64,000 nucleotides of DNA from assembly GCA_948567375.1 (NCBI GenBank), contig OX419756.1, forward strand, positions 58,134,552-58,198,551, written 5' to 3'. The stretch is from Lunularia cruciata (Eukaryota; Streptophyta; Marchantiopsida; Lunulariales; Lunulariaceae). Below, one piece after another: positions 11,190 through 22,460 of the stretch (position 1 is its first letter; every line of letters starts with the position of its first letter). The notes under the pieces were generated by a model, which had not been told where the DNA came from, did no database searches, and saw nothing but the letters and a program-made list of their open reading frames with translations. Position numbers and translations under genes: made by a program.

Positions 11190-12212
11190 CAAAGGCCAAG
11201 GGCCTCTAGGGAAACGAGTGCGACAGTTGGTAGATATGTGCCCAATATGGCCACAATTGTAAAAATGGCATTGTTCTCCTTGAGTCCCTTCTCCTCATGG
11301 GACTCCATCTCTTCGTTCTTCTACTCGTCCCCGCTCCCCTTGAAGCGGTCGTGCTCCTCGATCCCGAAATCAAAGGTTGCTCAATTCTATCGGTATTGGT
11401 CCACCCATGTGTGGCATTTCTGCCCGATAATGCTGAGGTGGAACTACTCCTTCACCTTCACCTAATGCTCTTGCTATTCTTTGCGCACAAGCAATGGCTT
11501 CAAATACCATGCGAGGATTTTGCACCATGACTTCTTGGCGAATCCGCTCTTTCAACCCTCGTTTGAAATTGTTGAGAGCCTCTGTTGGACTCATGTCGGT
11601 AATTGCAACTTGTAGATCTTGAAATGCTTCCACATACTCTTGTATGCTATTCTTCTGTCTCAATCCCCATAGTCAGGTTTGAGCCATATGCATAGAATCC
11701 ACCAATTGGAAATTCTTCAGCAGTCCTTTTTGCATTGCTGTCCATGTGACCTCCTTTCTCTCTGCCAGTATGGATTGTTCCCAAGCATCATACCATGTGA
11801 GGGCTTTATTGGTCAAGTACTCACATGCAAACACACTTGTAGCATGCTCTGTGATCTCTGTTGAGAACAATCGGAAATATCAATTCATTCTCGAGATCCA
11901 ATTTTCCACTACTCCCATCATACGCTGCCCCTTGTAAGGCTCGATGTTGCAGGTCTTCTTCATCCGGAGTAGCAATGTGGCTTCATTGTTGATAGGGTTT
12001 GTAGGCACGAGTGCCTCTCCAAGTACTTCAGTCATAGGTACTGGGTTTTGAGATGGCTCTTCTTCTTGCATGGCTTGATCATTCCTGAGGATCTGCACTT
12101 CACTTTGTAATGTCTCCATGGTCATCTTAATCTCTCGAAATTCATTCAACATCCCTTGCATTCCTTGCACCAGCTCTTGCAATTGCGGATCCATGGTTCT
12201 TGCAACACTCAA
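11190..12212 (-). pseudogene. G1 gag
   Basis: This is the capsid gene, starting at MSVARTMDPQLQELVQGM near 12212. The first block has a short coiled coil and an acidic linker. The retrotransposon-gag core follows (CEYLTNKALTWYDAWE, VTWTAMQKGLLKNFQ, IQEYVEAFQDLQ, ALNNFKRGLKERIRQEV). A degraded zinc knuckle lies near 11225-11265 (YNCGHIGHISTNC). All blocks are in one frame and are interrupted by two in-frame stops, one after EN-WISRMN and one after MHMAQT. The damage is mild. Confidence 0.86.
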
Positions 12213-12780
12213 TTGCTAATGTCTACTTCAATACAGAGTCAATATAATCACTCTAGAAGGCGCACAAACTATCGGAACTACCATTGGGACCTCAGAAGCT
12301 ATCACTCGTTGATAATACTCCTCACCAAAATTCCTAACCATGAAATCTCTAAACATCACTTTTGGCCTCACTACATAACGGATTTCTACTTGAGTATTGA
12401 AAGGGAGAGGATTTGGGACATTCATATTCATATTATCATAATAGAATGTAGATTGTCAAATCCCACTCTCTGTCATATATCACCATAGGTAGAATCACCG
12501 GGTTTGGTGAGTTCATCACTCAGTCCATGAATTCTGCACCAAAGTAATAAACTAGCGATACCCTCATCTGCTTACGTTGGATGTACATAACCTTGATGTG
12601 GAATGGGTTTGAGAATGGAAAGCTAGGTGTGGGAAATTGTCCTCCTGGTGCATCTATCCCATCCGCTCTCTAAAGTCCTTCCTAAGTCTAGCAATTACTC
12701 TATGTTCTCCACCTTAAATTACTCAATTTCAGTAGTTCGTGCTATTCCAAGAGAGGTGATCCACTCTCTTGGCTAAAACA
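12213..12780 (-). mobile_element. G1 5' leader
   Basis: This is the untranslated leader between the PBS and gag. I see no conserved coding sequence. Confidence 0.6.
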
Positions 12781-12795
12781 CTCGCTCTGATACCA
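12781..12795 (-). other. G1 primer binding site
   Basis: The minus strand reads TGGTATCAGAGCGAG one base inside the right LTR. This is the standard complement of the plant initiator-Met tRNA 3' end. Confidence 0.9.
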
Positions 12796-12796
12796 T

Positions 12797-13531
12797 TGTA
12801 ATACTCTGAGGACAAGAGAAGAGAGAAAACACAAATTGCACACTCAAACATTCGATGCCCCAAAGGAGCACCTTCTCTTTATTATATAGACAAAGAGGAT
12901 CTCCTCCAAGGAAGCTCCACCATAGGATAAGGGACATAGATAGGTGACATGTCAGCAAGCTCCACCCTTGGATTACTTACTTGGATGGGTGACATGTTTG
13001 GTCTAGGTCCTATCTGGTTGGTCAAACAAGCTTTGACCAGAGGAAATCTTTTAGGGAATCTTATTGTCGGAATCTAAAATCACATAAGGTACCATTGGAA
13101 AGCTCTCAACAAGACAAAGCAGGGGGAGGGAAGGCCAACCTTTCCTCAATTGGGGGGGAATCTACAGATTTTTTAGGCCTAATTCATCCGTTTAGGCCTC
13201 TGAAATTGCCTTCAAAGATTTCAGCATATTTTGGTTCCTACTCTATTAGTAGAAGTCCCCTTTTGGTGATATATAAGTCTTTTTGATTTGTTTAGTCCAT
13301 CATGTGTAACATCCTTCCAGATGTTACCAAACCAATTCTCACCTTTAAATCATATGTCTAGCTATTGGTTCTAAGGTTCTCAAGTCTATTTTGGTTTCTG
13401 CCCTATTAGTAAAAGTACTCTTTTGGTGATACTTCTATCTTATCTATTTTGACCATCATGTATAACATCATTCTAGATGTTACCAAACCAAATTTCACAT
13501 CTAGATCATATGGCTAGCTCTTGGTATTATA
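12797..13531 (-). repeat. G1 5' LTR (right copy)
   Basis: This 735-bp LTR aligns with 6926-7675. Its outer end reads TATTATA where the partner has TATTACA, so the terminal CA has mutated to TA. The target duplication cctac follows directly. Confidence 0.92.
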
Positions 13532-13536
13532 CCTAC

Positions 13537-13944
13537 CCGCAGTTCTTGTAGGACACATTCATCTTAAACTTCAAATAAACATAACTTATTTTTGAGAGAT
13601 GAATTTTCTGACACATTCATCTGAAACTTCAAATAAACATAACTTATTTGTTAGAGGTGCATTTTCTATTATCTTAGTGTTTATGGAAAGCCCTTGAGAA
13701 GACACTTCAAATGAGAGAAAACACACTTTATTTGCATATGTATTCACAAAGATATGGGTGCCAATGTGCATTATCTTTTAATTCACTTTTGAAAATAGAA
13801 TCTTGTGATGTGAAGATCTATACCATATTCACAATTCTACTCTCTCATAGAAGATCTATCTTTTATTGATTCTTTAACATTCTTGTGATAATTATCTTGT
13901 AGAGTATTTTAATATCTAGTAATAATCAAACTCAACACTTAAAA
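13537..13944 (-). mobile_element. Right copia LTR, right piece
   Basis: This is the continuation of 6795-6925 after the G1 insertion. It matches 2150-2480, for example catttgcatatgtattcaca and gataattatcttgtagag. A duplicated word (aaacttcaaataaacataactt) occurs at its left end. Confidence 0.75.
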
Positions 13945-14040
13945 ATCATCCACTTGGCATCTAACATTATTTATCACTCTAAGGTATAATACAAAAAGCA
14001 TTCTAGTAATAGTAAGACTCCACACTTAACATTGGGATTA
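13945..14040 (-). mobile_element. Copia 3' internal fragment beyond the right LTR
   Basis: The sequence after the LTR end repeats what lies just inside the left LTR (cttggcatctaacattatttatcactctaa compares with 2490-2520). A second small copy of the LTR tip then follows at about 14000-14031. This supports a tandem or recombined copia arrangement. Confidence 0.5.
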
Positions 14041-15039
14041 TCACATTTTACACTTTTAAGGCTATGAAACCATTGTGCATGCAAGGCTACATTTGATTCA
14101 CAAGGCATCCACATTTTTCATTGTGCTATAGGAGGAGAGCACACCAAAGTTCATAATGCCCTTGAGTACACAATAGCCAAGATCTTACAATCCACTCATT
14201 CCCAAGTTTAGATTGAGCATTGGTTGGACATACCAAGACCTTATCATTGGAAGATATAGAGGGTTGACATAATCACATTCATGGATGACTAACGTATCTT
14301 ATATGATGTGCTGGTTGCAAACCTTCTTCAACCAGAGTCCTTGGTTAGAGTAAGTTCACAAGTGGGAGCAATAGTGACCATTGTTGCTAGGGGAAGAGGA
14401 CCTTTTTGCTCCGTATCTTGCCTTCAACTCCTTCATCCCATTGGTGGAGTAAATCTTTGGCCATCTCTATCACCATTTTGATGGTCTCCTTTGTCATGCA
14501 GCATGAAGTTCCATCCATCATAGAGAAGCACTAGCTATCTCATTAGCCACACTCACCTCTTACTATTGGCAGAAAGTATCCAACACCTTATTATAGGATC
14601 TTCACCAATAGAATTAGCTAATAGGAGCTCTTGACAGGTGTCCCCCCAATCTACCAAACACACCTTTGGAGGACCTATGACATATAGTTCAAGAGTAGGT
14701 TACTTTGTGTGTTATGTTGGTGATTTTGTGACTTACTTTGGTTATTTGTCCATATAGGGCGTTTGCTTTAGTTTCTCCTTGGCTTTTAGGCCCTATTGAC
14801 TTGGTCCTCCAGCTTGGTTGCTCCATCTGCACTTTCATGATCTTTTGTACTCCCTCTTTTCTAGTTTAGTTTATTCCATTTGACCTTGGGGTTGCTTTTA
14901 AAATATATCCCCTCTCCTTAAGTTCAGCCAAGACATAAATTACCTTTCCTTCTCTCATACTATTTGCACCTTCCTTTCTTTACTCTCACACTCCACTAAT
15001 GTATTGCTCGCTTCCTATTGTTCTTCAATATCTATCTAG
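14041..15039. other. Unassigned sequence
   Basis: I see no ORF of note, no repeat shared with the rest of the window, and no RNA gene. Confidence 0.4.
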
Positions 15040-15265
15040 AAGGAAAAGGCGACCGCATAGGATAAAAAGAAGGATTCGAAGACCCCATCAAACCCTACGA
15101 GAATAAACAATTAGAGGTAAAATGATGCTAAGCTCCAATGGTATCGATGATAACTAATATAGAGCTAAACCCAATTAGTATCCATAAGAGGTAAAAAAGT
15201 ACCCAATAGTATCACTATGAGAAATTGATCTACTATATCTAAGATATCTGAACTAAGTAAGTTAT
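15040..15265 (+). repeat. Repeat M, copy 1
   Basis: Words are shared in the same order with 18441-18640: aaaaggcgaccgcat, gaagaccccatc, gaggtaaaatg, gctaag..cccaa, gagaaattgatc and aagatatctgaac. This copy is the most diverged of the three loci. No coding capacity is evident. Confidence 0.6.
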
Positions 15266-18200
15266 CTATTTCCGCTTTAATGAGTTTATACTTCACCATT
15301 ACATCATTGTATAACTTTGCTACATTTTGCTTGCTTCTCTATTAATCTATGTTGTCTTTAAGGTATTCACAAGGTATATTTCTGTTCTTTCCTTCTTTTT
15401 ACTCACGATTATACAACTTTTCTTCGCTCGTCATCATTCTGCAATTAGGTCTATTTTGATTATTTCTATTCCCGCACTGCCCTCCAGGTGATCCTTTCCT
15501 TCCAATTTGCACAAAATTATGATAAGCTTTATAGAATTTCACTCCATGACATTGTTGGTTCTCGCATAAATTACAACGTTTTCCAACTTGGCTCTTTTAC
15601 TAATTTGAGCTGTACTTTTGGAAGAAAATGAGTTTGCCTTGGCACACTCATGAGCTTTCAAACAAAAACTCCGAAACTCAGTACGAAGAGTATTCGCATT
15701 CGTCTAACTATTTTGGCATTGATGAAATCGTGGATGCTTTCGCGGGGGTTACCTTTATGCTTCCTACCTTTATGATTCCTATAGGTGTTAAATATTTTAG
15801 GACTCATGGGTATACACTGTCCAGTCCTCTAACGCTTTGCTCCAACTCAGCCAAGACACCATCCAAGTATTCTCCCATTTCGCTCCTCTCCATCCATCCT
15901 CAACTACTTAATGCTTTTTCTATGACCGATAGTTCGATATTTGTCTATTTCATGGTTCCTATCTAACTTTTGATTTCATGTTTTCTGCCTGACGTTTGAT
16001 TTCAGAGGCTTAGTCGTTAAAATCTTGCTTGTTGTTGGCTACACAGTTTATACTAGCTCTCTGGATGTGTTGCTCATGAAATGTTCTAATTATGTTTTTA
16101 CTTCGACGACCATTTATTTAATCTCTTTTCCCCAGTTACTGTTCATTTCGATTTATACATAATAATATGTAATGTTAGTAGACCAACTGCAGCTAATGCT
16201 TGTCAAAAAGCTTTTGTGACAAATCGTATTGGTGATTTTGGATTATCATTAGGCATTTTAGAATTTTATTGGATAATAGGTAGTTTTGATTGTATTCCAT
16301 CTGCACTCAATGGGTTCCAGGTCTCCCGTACTTCGAACGATTTCTGCTCTTTTTTCCAAATATCCACGAGACTTATCTATATTCTTTTCTCAAAATATTT
16401 CGAAGTTAAACCTTTTGTCGCATCAGTCCTTTGATTTCCTTTTAGAGTGGGATGCCTATGCAGACCTTTACAATTAGCCGTTTAATGTGTGCTCTGCCTT
16501 TGTTTGATTTAACCACAGGTTTGTGTCTGAAATACCTGTTGAGTAAGACAGTGATTTCATACATACAAATAAGGTCTTTTTTGACACTAAAGACCAGCAA
16601 TGGACGCTACCACTTCAGTTTATGAAGGGAGTTTTATTCTCAAAAGGTCCAAGGAATGACTCAACTCAAGCAACATGGAGCATGGGGGAGTGTTATCTTA
16701 AGAGGTCAAGGAATGACTCGATCCAAGCAACGAAGAGTAGGGTTTCCATAAAAAATCCAAATTAGCTAAGAACTATATTACTATGGACTCAAATGATCAT
16801 TTGATCTCATTAGACAAACATCGGACAAGAGGTATATCCAATATCAGCTTTGCGAAATTCTGAGATTTCAACTGAGATGACATGAAGTGCCAAATAGCTT
16901 ATCGTAGAATAGTACTAAGAAAACCGCGAGAAATACAGAATCGACTAGTACTAAGGTAGGGAAAGAATTCCTGAGCAAACACAAGTCAGACACTATAAGA
17001 CAATATGTATTCACTATTTAACATGCTCAGAAATATTTGTCGGAAATAAGTTTCACCTCCAAAAATTTGGATTGAAAATAAATTTATTTATCTGTACATA
17101 TTAGCTAATATTCAATCCGTTGTGAACAAGACAATCAGTATTCAGACAATCGTACAAAACTACCAGTATTCTCTAACATGATAGATATTAATTCTTGTGT
17201 GAAATTCAGACAACAGGTATTCTCTATTTAACATGATAGATTTTAGTCCTTGTTTGAAATGGGTGTCACTTTTTGAGTTAATAGAGACGATAGGATGACA
17301 CTTTTTTCATGATCAACTATCATTGCAAATTGGATATCTACCATTCACTATTTGTTATATTCTTACAATGTTGGCTGTAATTGTCCAATCTGTAACTTTT
17401 ATGCCCTTTTATGGACAATAACAGTGATAGTCATAACTCTTGTCTCGGATACATTAATTTATCATATTTTCTTACTTCTTATGTATTACAACTTCTTTTT
17501 TTAAAGGTTAAAGATGAGTCAATCACTTCATCACTATGTAATTATCGAAATGGACTACAATAATTACATTGACAAATATTATACTCTTATCTTTGATGGT
17601 CAGCAACAGTTACATTCATAACTTCTCTCTCGGGTACATTGATTTATCTTATTTCCCATATTTCTTCTAGATTATTTTGTAACAAAAATATGCTTCAAAC
17701 ATTCTATAGGTTTGTCTGGCTACATAAAATGATTAAAATTTGGTAAAGGATAAAATATATCCTAACTTTAACTCCAAATCTTTTTACTTTCATACCCGAA
17801 CAGTTTCTTCATCTCCTCACCATTGTCAGAAAGCGTATATAACTCATCCATTACATCGACAAAAAACATGATATTGATTACTCGATAAATGGTCACATCA
17901 TGAGTCAATTTACCCTGCCCGTCTCGCGAAGAAGTGTCATCGGTTCTAGGTATAATTTCTAGATTATAGGTTCTAAATCATAGATATGATTTCTAATTTT
18001 TTTATATGATAAAGTGTAGAAAAGTTGAAAATTAATATCCAGGTCTGTAAATAATGATAACGAAAAATTCTTAATTTTTCTATTCGTGTCTCTATCTCTA
18101 ATAATTTTTCTCTTTGAAATAGTCGGCTTGCAAAAGCACGTGATAAGTCTTTTCGATGTCCTTCCACTTCCGCAACTGAAGTTCTCCGATCACGATTTAT

Positions 18201-18440
18201 TGCCGCAGCCAACGTTGATATCACCGAAGGGTAAGTAATGGTTAAGAGAAGTCCTGAGTAATTTCCTCCGCAACAGGTATTGACTATTTTGCTCGTAAAT
18301 TAAAAACGTTTAACATTGCCCTCCTTTTGTTTCGTACTGAGGGGTGCTTCAAATACCAAATCTCCCTTGAACGAATATACATCACGCAGAACACACCTCG
18401 AACTGCATGCCGTACAGAAAAAGTCTTTGAACTTCGAAGA
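15266..18440. other. Stretch poor in recognisable transposons, no gene recognised
   Basis: A 112-codon ORF at 15628-15966 and shorter ones have no motif I recognise. Local direct repeats are visible: about 30 bp around 16648 and 16710 (caaggaatgactc), about 25 bp around 17178 and 17230 (aacatgatagat), and about 85 bp at 17405-17490 and 17595-17680. Base composition is less repetitive than in the flanks. It could be intergenic or intronic DNA. Confidence 0.4.
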
Positions 18441-18640
18441 TAAGAGGTAAAAGGCGATCACATAGAACACATGAAGGATGGAAGACCCCATCCAGCCGTA
18501 CAAGGGAGAGACAATAGATACCTTGGCACAAAGGAGGTAAAATGGGGCTAGGCCCCAGTAGATATCTCGTATCGATACGAGAAATCGACCTTCCGCACCT
18601 AAAATATCTCAGCAAGGCAAGTCGTAAAATCTACAAACTA
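18441..18640 (+). repeat. Repeat M, copy 2
   Basis: This is the best-preserved plus-strand copy. It has aggtaaaaggcgatcacat, ggaagaccccatccagccgt, acaagggagag, aggtaaaatggggctaggcc, tcgtatcgatacgagaaatc and aaatatctcagcaaggcaag. It contains a near-perfect palindrome (ggggctaggcccc) and a second one (gtatcgatac). Confidence 0.68.
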
Positions 18641-18828
18641 TTAGACCTTCCGATAAAATTGCTCCCTTGTGGAATAGAATGCACTCGCCAATGCTATGTG
18701 TAAAGCAACGGATACAAGCGATTCAAAAGTATACTACAAAGTATAATAATATACTCGAAGATAATTGAACATATCTTTAACTGGTCCCGGTGTCACTTCA
18801 CCCTCAGATCTCGCATGCTTGACCAGCA
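18641..18828. other. Short spacer between repeat M and the pseudogene
   Basis: I see nothing in this stretch on either strand. Confidence 0.3.
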
Positions 18829-20192
18829 CTAGCTTTGCTTTTGGCTTCTTACGTCGATCCATGTTTCCACAGACGCAATTTCCGTAACCGTTTGAACTCT
18901 CGAAGCGACTACGAACTTCACTCCATCCAAACTTTGCACCATTTCTTGGAGAACATTAACGTCTGGTTCTCCATCCAGCATAATCAGACCCCTCCTCGTG
19001 CTGTGCAAATGATACTGGTCCCGTAGCAGATTGTAGTGTACACTGAGTCTTGAAGCGTTACTCTGGTTCCAGTCTTCCTCACCTGTTTGAAATCCATTTG
19101 CAAGCTGGCGAAGTCCTCGGTGGGCATTTCTCCCTACTTGTTTGAGGATTTCATCCCGCACTAGCTTGGCAGTTGTTTCCGGTCCACACACAACGTAGAA
19201 AATTCGTTGGTACAAGTGCCGGGCCGAGAATCACAACTGTGCATAATTAAGAATTCTCGGAGACATGCTTGATGAATTTAGGAAATCAAAATCACCTTCA
19301 AGAAGAAACTAGAAGAAATCTTCATGTTTGAAAAGGAGGTTGATGTTTTACAGGCCCAATTCCTCTTAACTTTTTGGTTCTCAAAACAACCTCAGCTTCT
19401 AGGAGAGGCTGAGGTTTGGGGTGTTTAATTAGTGGAAATAAACACCTCCCATATTCAAGTATCTTGTTTCTGCGGCAGATAATCGCGATCAGTGTAAGAA
19501 CATACCCCTGGGTTCCTGGGTCCAACTCCAACTCCCAGGGCGCTCCACCCGTGCCTTATCCTCATCTGACGCAAAGTCTCGCTAATTCTTGCCAAGTTCT
19601 TCTTCAACGGCTTCAAAATTTGTACCAGCTCTCCGTCATACTTCCCGTTATTCCAGGGTCCTGCCAGAGAGCTCCGACGTTCCAGACCATGATGAGGGGT
19701 AGCAATAGAAGACTCCTCCCATGCTCCTTGAGTATTTGTCATATTCCTCAAGGCAACTCTGTCTCCCCCACTGCTCAATACTCGTTCCACATAAAGACAT
19801 AAAGACTCTTGATTGTGATGCCCCCTAGATTGTGACCGACCAGTAGAACTCAACAGTTGTTCTGGCTCACATTAGCAAGTTGAATGAGATTAGTGGTGAT
19901 CTTCTCTGTGACATTGTTTAGATCAAAGGCAACCTGCACTGCGGTATCGGTCACGCATGAGTTATACGAGACTGACAATATCCTTGATCTAGGAAATGCT
20001 TTGGGCAACCATAACGAGAGCCAACACCCTGAGTACTTGAAGATGTCCATGCCTGTTTGTACAGATGCTCACAGGATGAAGAGCTAACCTGTGAAAGGAA
20101 AAACCTCCATATCTGGTGATGATTGACTGGCCCGCTCGTACTATAATATAAACTGCGTCATTAGGTTTCTGCGAATGTAAAGCGTAAAACAA
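18829..20192 (-). pseudogene. SERAC1-like alpha/beta-hydrolase plus NB-ARC pseudogene
   Basis: Read from 20192 down, the pieces resemble plant SERAC1-like hydrolases joined to a nucleotide-binding (NB-ARC) disease-resistance module. The first pieces are YGGFSFHRLALHP (about 20100), then WLSLWLPKAFPRSRILSVSY and VQVAFDLNNVTEKITTNL (20020-19870). A nucleophile elbow follows at about 19820 (VLLVGHNLGGI), where the family has GHSLGG; here asparagine replaces the serine. Next come LCLYVERVLSSGG and IATPHHGLERRSSLAGPW with a conserved C-terminal hydrolase block. The last part (18829-19215) has an NB-ARC-like Walker B and following strand (RRGLIMLDGEPDVNVL, VKFVVASRVQTV). An in-frame TGA just before the elbow and several frameshifts show it is dead. 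The P-loop was not found. The family call is by memory of motifs, not by search. Confidence 0.58.
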
Positions 20193-20299
20193 AGATCAAT
20201 TCGAAACATGAGATAGAAAACCAACGTTGATATACTATCATGAAGAATGTACGGGTTTATGTTCTGACAAAAATTTGAATTTAATCGCGAGGCCCGTTA

Positions 20300-20480
20300 G
20301 GTTGGAGTCCCAATCTTCAATCCAGGTAGGTTGAAGCCTCAATCGTCAATCCGGATGAACTGTCCCTATCGACTTCCAAGCAGATTCCGAATGCAAACTG
20401 ATAGCTCCAAATTCCAGATGTAAACAGATTTCAGATGTAAACTCTTAGCTCTATTCCAGATGCAAACGACTGGCCCCAAA
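20300..20480. repeat. Short imperfect direct repeats
   Basis: The phrase gttggag.cccaatcttcaatcc recurs 35 bp later as gttgaagcctcaatcgtcaatcc. The phrase ttccagatgtaaac recurs four times between 20385 and 20470. Its function is unknown. Confidence 0.5.
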
Positions 20481-20490
20481 TTTCACACAC

Positions 20491-20611
20491 ACGCGGTGCA
20501 TCTTGTTCTTCTGGATGTGTTTTGGTACTCGCCGTATAACTGAACGTGTTGAACATTCAATCATACCGCGAGTATCAAGACACATCCAGAAGATCAGAAC
20601 ACAACCTGCGT
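20491..20611. repeat. Imperfect inverted repeat, about 40-bp arms
   Basis: The left arm (20491-20532) and right arm (20568-20611) pair around ttctggatgtgttttggtac against gtatcaagacacatccagaa, with a loop of about 35 bases. It could be a small transposon terminal structure or a cruciform-forming hairpin. Confidence 0.6.
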
Positions 20612-21149
20612 AGAATTTAAGCGCTTACATCTGGGATCTGCTTGAAACTCGACAAATTTGAGGCTAATCGTTCACATCCGGAATATGCTTTAAACAGAGA
20701 CAACGGCTGTTCATACCGACTGAACACTTGGGACTCTAAGCATGTTTTCTCGATTGGCTCAAGGTTTCTGAATCCAGCGAACGATATACATATATGGGAA
20801 AATAAATTTGCATTGTTGAAAAAGCGGGCTTTGAAACTGACGCAAATTTGCTCAATCCATTACAAAACACAAAGAACACATGAAGATACACGAAGTACTT
20901 TCTCTTATTGCAAATTCATAAAATAATAAATAGATTACCCACGACCTAGTAGGTGTGTCCTAAACCAATGGAACATTCGTATCTTAAGTCCAAAATACAA
21001 ATAGAGATAAAAAAGTGATGACCTCGATACATACCTTACTAATACTAGGAAATACTAAGAAGTAATCAAATTTCAGATTCCTATTCGTGCGAGGCTTGCT
21101 TCATCCCATAAATAAAGGCTATTCAGTAGTACATAGGAATCCTTACGAA
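20612..21149. other. Unassigned sequence
   Basis: A 94-codon ORF at 20642-20926 has no recognisable motif. I see nothing else in this stretch. Confidence 0.35.
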
Positions 21150-21745
21150 ATCAATCACACTAGCTGATTCATAATCGGTGGGTTCTTGTTTATTTGTGTA
21201 GCTAAAACTTGCCAATCTCGGATAACTTCGACTGTAGTTAGGTCGCAAACTATTGAACGTAGCTTCATTTTATCCTTTTTTTGTCTTTTCTTTTCCTTGT
21301 ATGGGCTTGACATGATCTTCCTATCATCCTTCTTTCTCATATCGCGGTCGCTTTTTTTTCGTCTTTCTCATATCTCATATAGACTTTATTGGGGCTTAGC
21401 CCCGTTTTACCTTTTTCATCTCTCCCTTGTACGGCTTGACGGGGTCTTCCCCTCCTTCATTTTCTCTTCGCGGTCTTTCTCTCTTCTTGTTATTCATCTA
21501 TGTTTAGGTCGTATTGCACAATTCTCTTACCGATACTATTGGGCGTAGCTCCTTTTGTCTTTTCCTTGTACGGGCTTGACATGGTCTTCCGATCATCCTT
21601 CTTGTTATCACAGTGCTCACCTTCTTCATTCAGCAATCGGGAAACATTCTTTTCCTTTCCTTGACATGATCTTCCGATCATCCTTCTTGTTATCGTAGTG
21701 GTCCCCTTCATTCAGCAATCTGCAAATATTCTTTTCCTTTCTAGC
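21150..21745 (-). repeat. Repeat M, inverted copies in a small array
   Basis: On the minus strand the phrase gaaggatgatcggaagatca and its variants recur at about 21330, 21450, 21605 and 21690. They are followed by gtacaagg.agag and, at 21390-21410, ggggctaagcccc. The segment 21580-21655 is partly repeated at 21660-21735. This is the same family as 18441-18640, in the opposite orientation. Confidence 0.6.
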
Positions 21746-21879
21746 TTATCCTTATCCTTCGGATTATTATGTGTAAATCTCTTTATTTAGATCTCTATAA
21801 AGAAAACGTGTCTTCATTGAAAATTACGCTATCTCCATATCTTCCACTACAACTATCAAAAGGATAAATCTAATAGAAT

Positions 21880-22460
21880 CAAACTTGACTGCATAAGCAA
21901 ATGTATTCTCAATTCTCCATAAGCAGAGAATATCTTAGGGCTATAAGTCTAATTTTATGCCTTGAGATGTTACTCTTAATATCAAGCTTGGTTCTATAGA
22001 CACACTTACATTTTATTTTTTTTCTCTTTTTGACAAAACCATTTGCTTCAAAGTTTATATTTTGCTGTAATGACTTAAATTCCACATCCTTGTCCTTCAC
22101 CCATTCAAGAGATTGCACTTTATATTGGAAATGCACAAGATTTAGATCTATATTGTTTCCTTCAATGTTAGCAACAAGGCTCCATTCCATAATCACATTC
22201 ATTTTGTGGTGATCTTCTGATTCTCCCACTTTTGTAATTTTCTTGAACTTGAATGGTTGAAATTGAGATTATTTGCAAATCAGGTCTGCATTTTGATTAT
22301 CTTTACTCTTTCTCAAAGTGTACAAATTTTAATCTCATTTGTGGAATCTTTTGTACCATCCTCCATATACTTCCTAAAAGTTTGTGGAAATTCTTCAGTA
22401 ACCTCTATTTCATCAATGCTCAATCTAGAATTCACTTAGTCTCTCTCCAATAGGAATGAT
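21880..22460 (-). pseudogene. Copia reverse transcriptase N-terminal fragment
   Basis: Minus-strand frame 21909-22229 contains KCKCVYRTKLDIKSNISRHK followed by RLIAL. This matches the entry of copia RT (W-V-K-K-D-G-x-R-KARLVA). The upstream part reads as the variable integrase-RT linker (VIMEWSLVANIEGN). No LTR or other domain of this copy was found, so it is an isolated relic. Confidence 0.62.

Larger units (their letters stand above)
6926..13531 (-). mobile_element. G1: nearly complete Ty3/gypsy chromovirus
   Basis: This is a 6.6-kb LTR retrotransposon read on the minus strand. It has two LTRs (6926-7675 and 12797-13531), a PBS, gag, protease, RT, RNase H, integrase, a chromodomain and a PPT, in gypsy order. 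The target duplication cctac is perfect at 6921-6925 and 13532-13536, which proves an intact insertion event. The target was the right LTR of the copia element, so G1 is younger than the copia. Pol is broken by a few stops and frameshifts, so the copy is defective, but most blocks are long and motifs are readable. Two solo LTRs of the same family lie at 32989-33725 and 44122-44838. Confidence 0.93.

Noticed and set aside
15628-15966. 112-codon ORF as a host gene
   Set aside because: It has no recognisable motif, no supporting codon pattern and no homologous block elsewhere. Open frames of this size are expected by chance.
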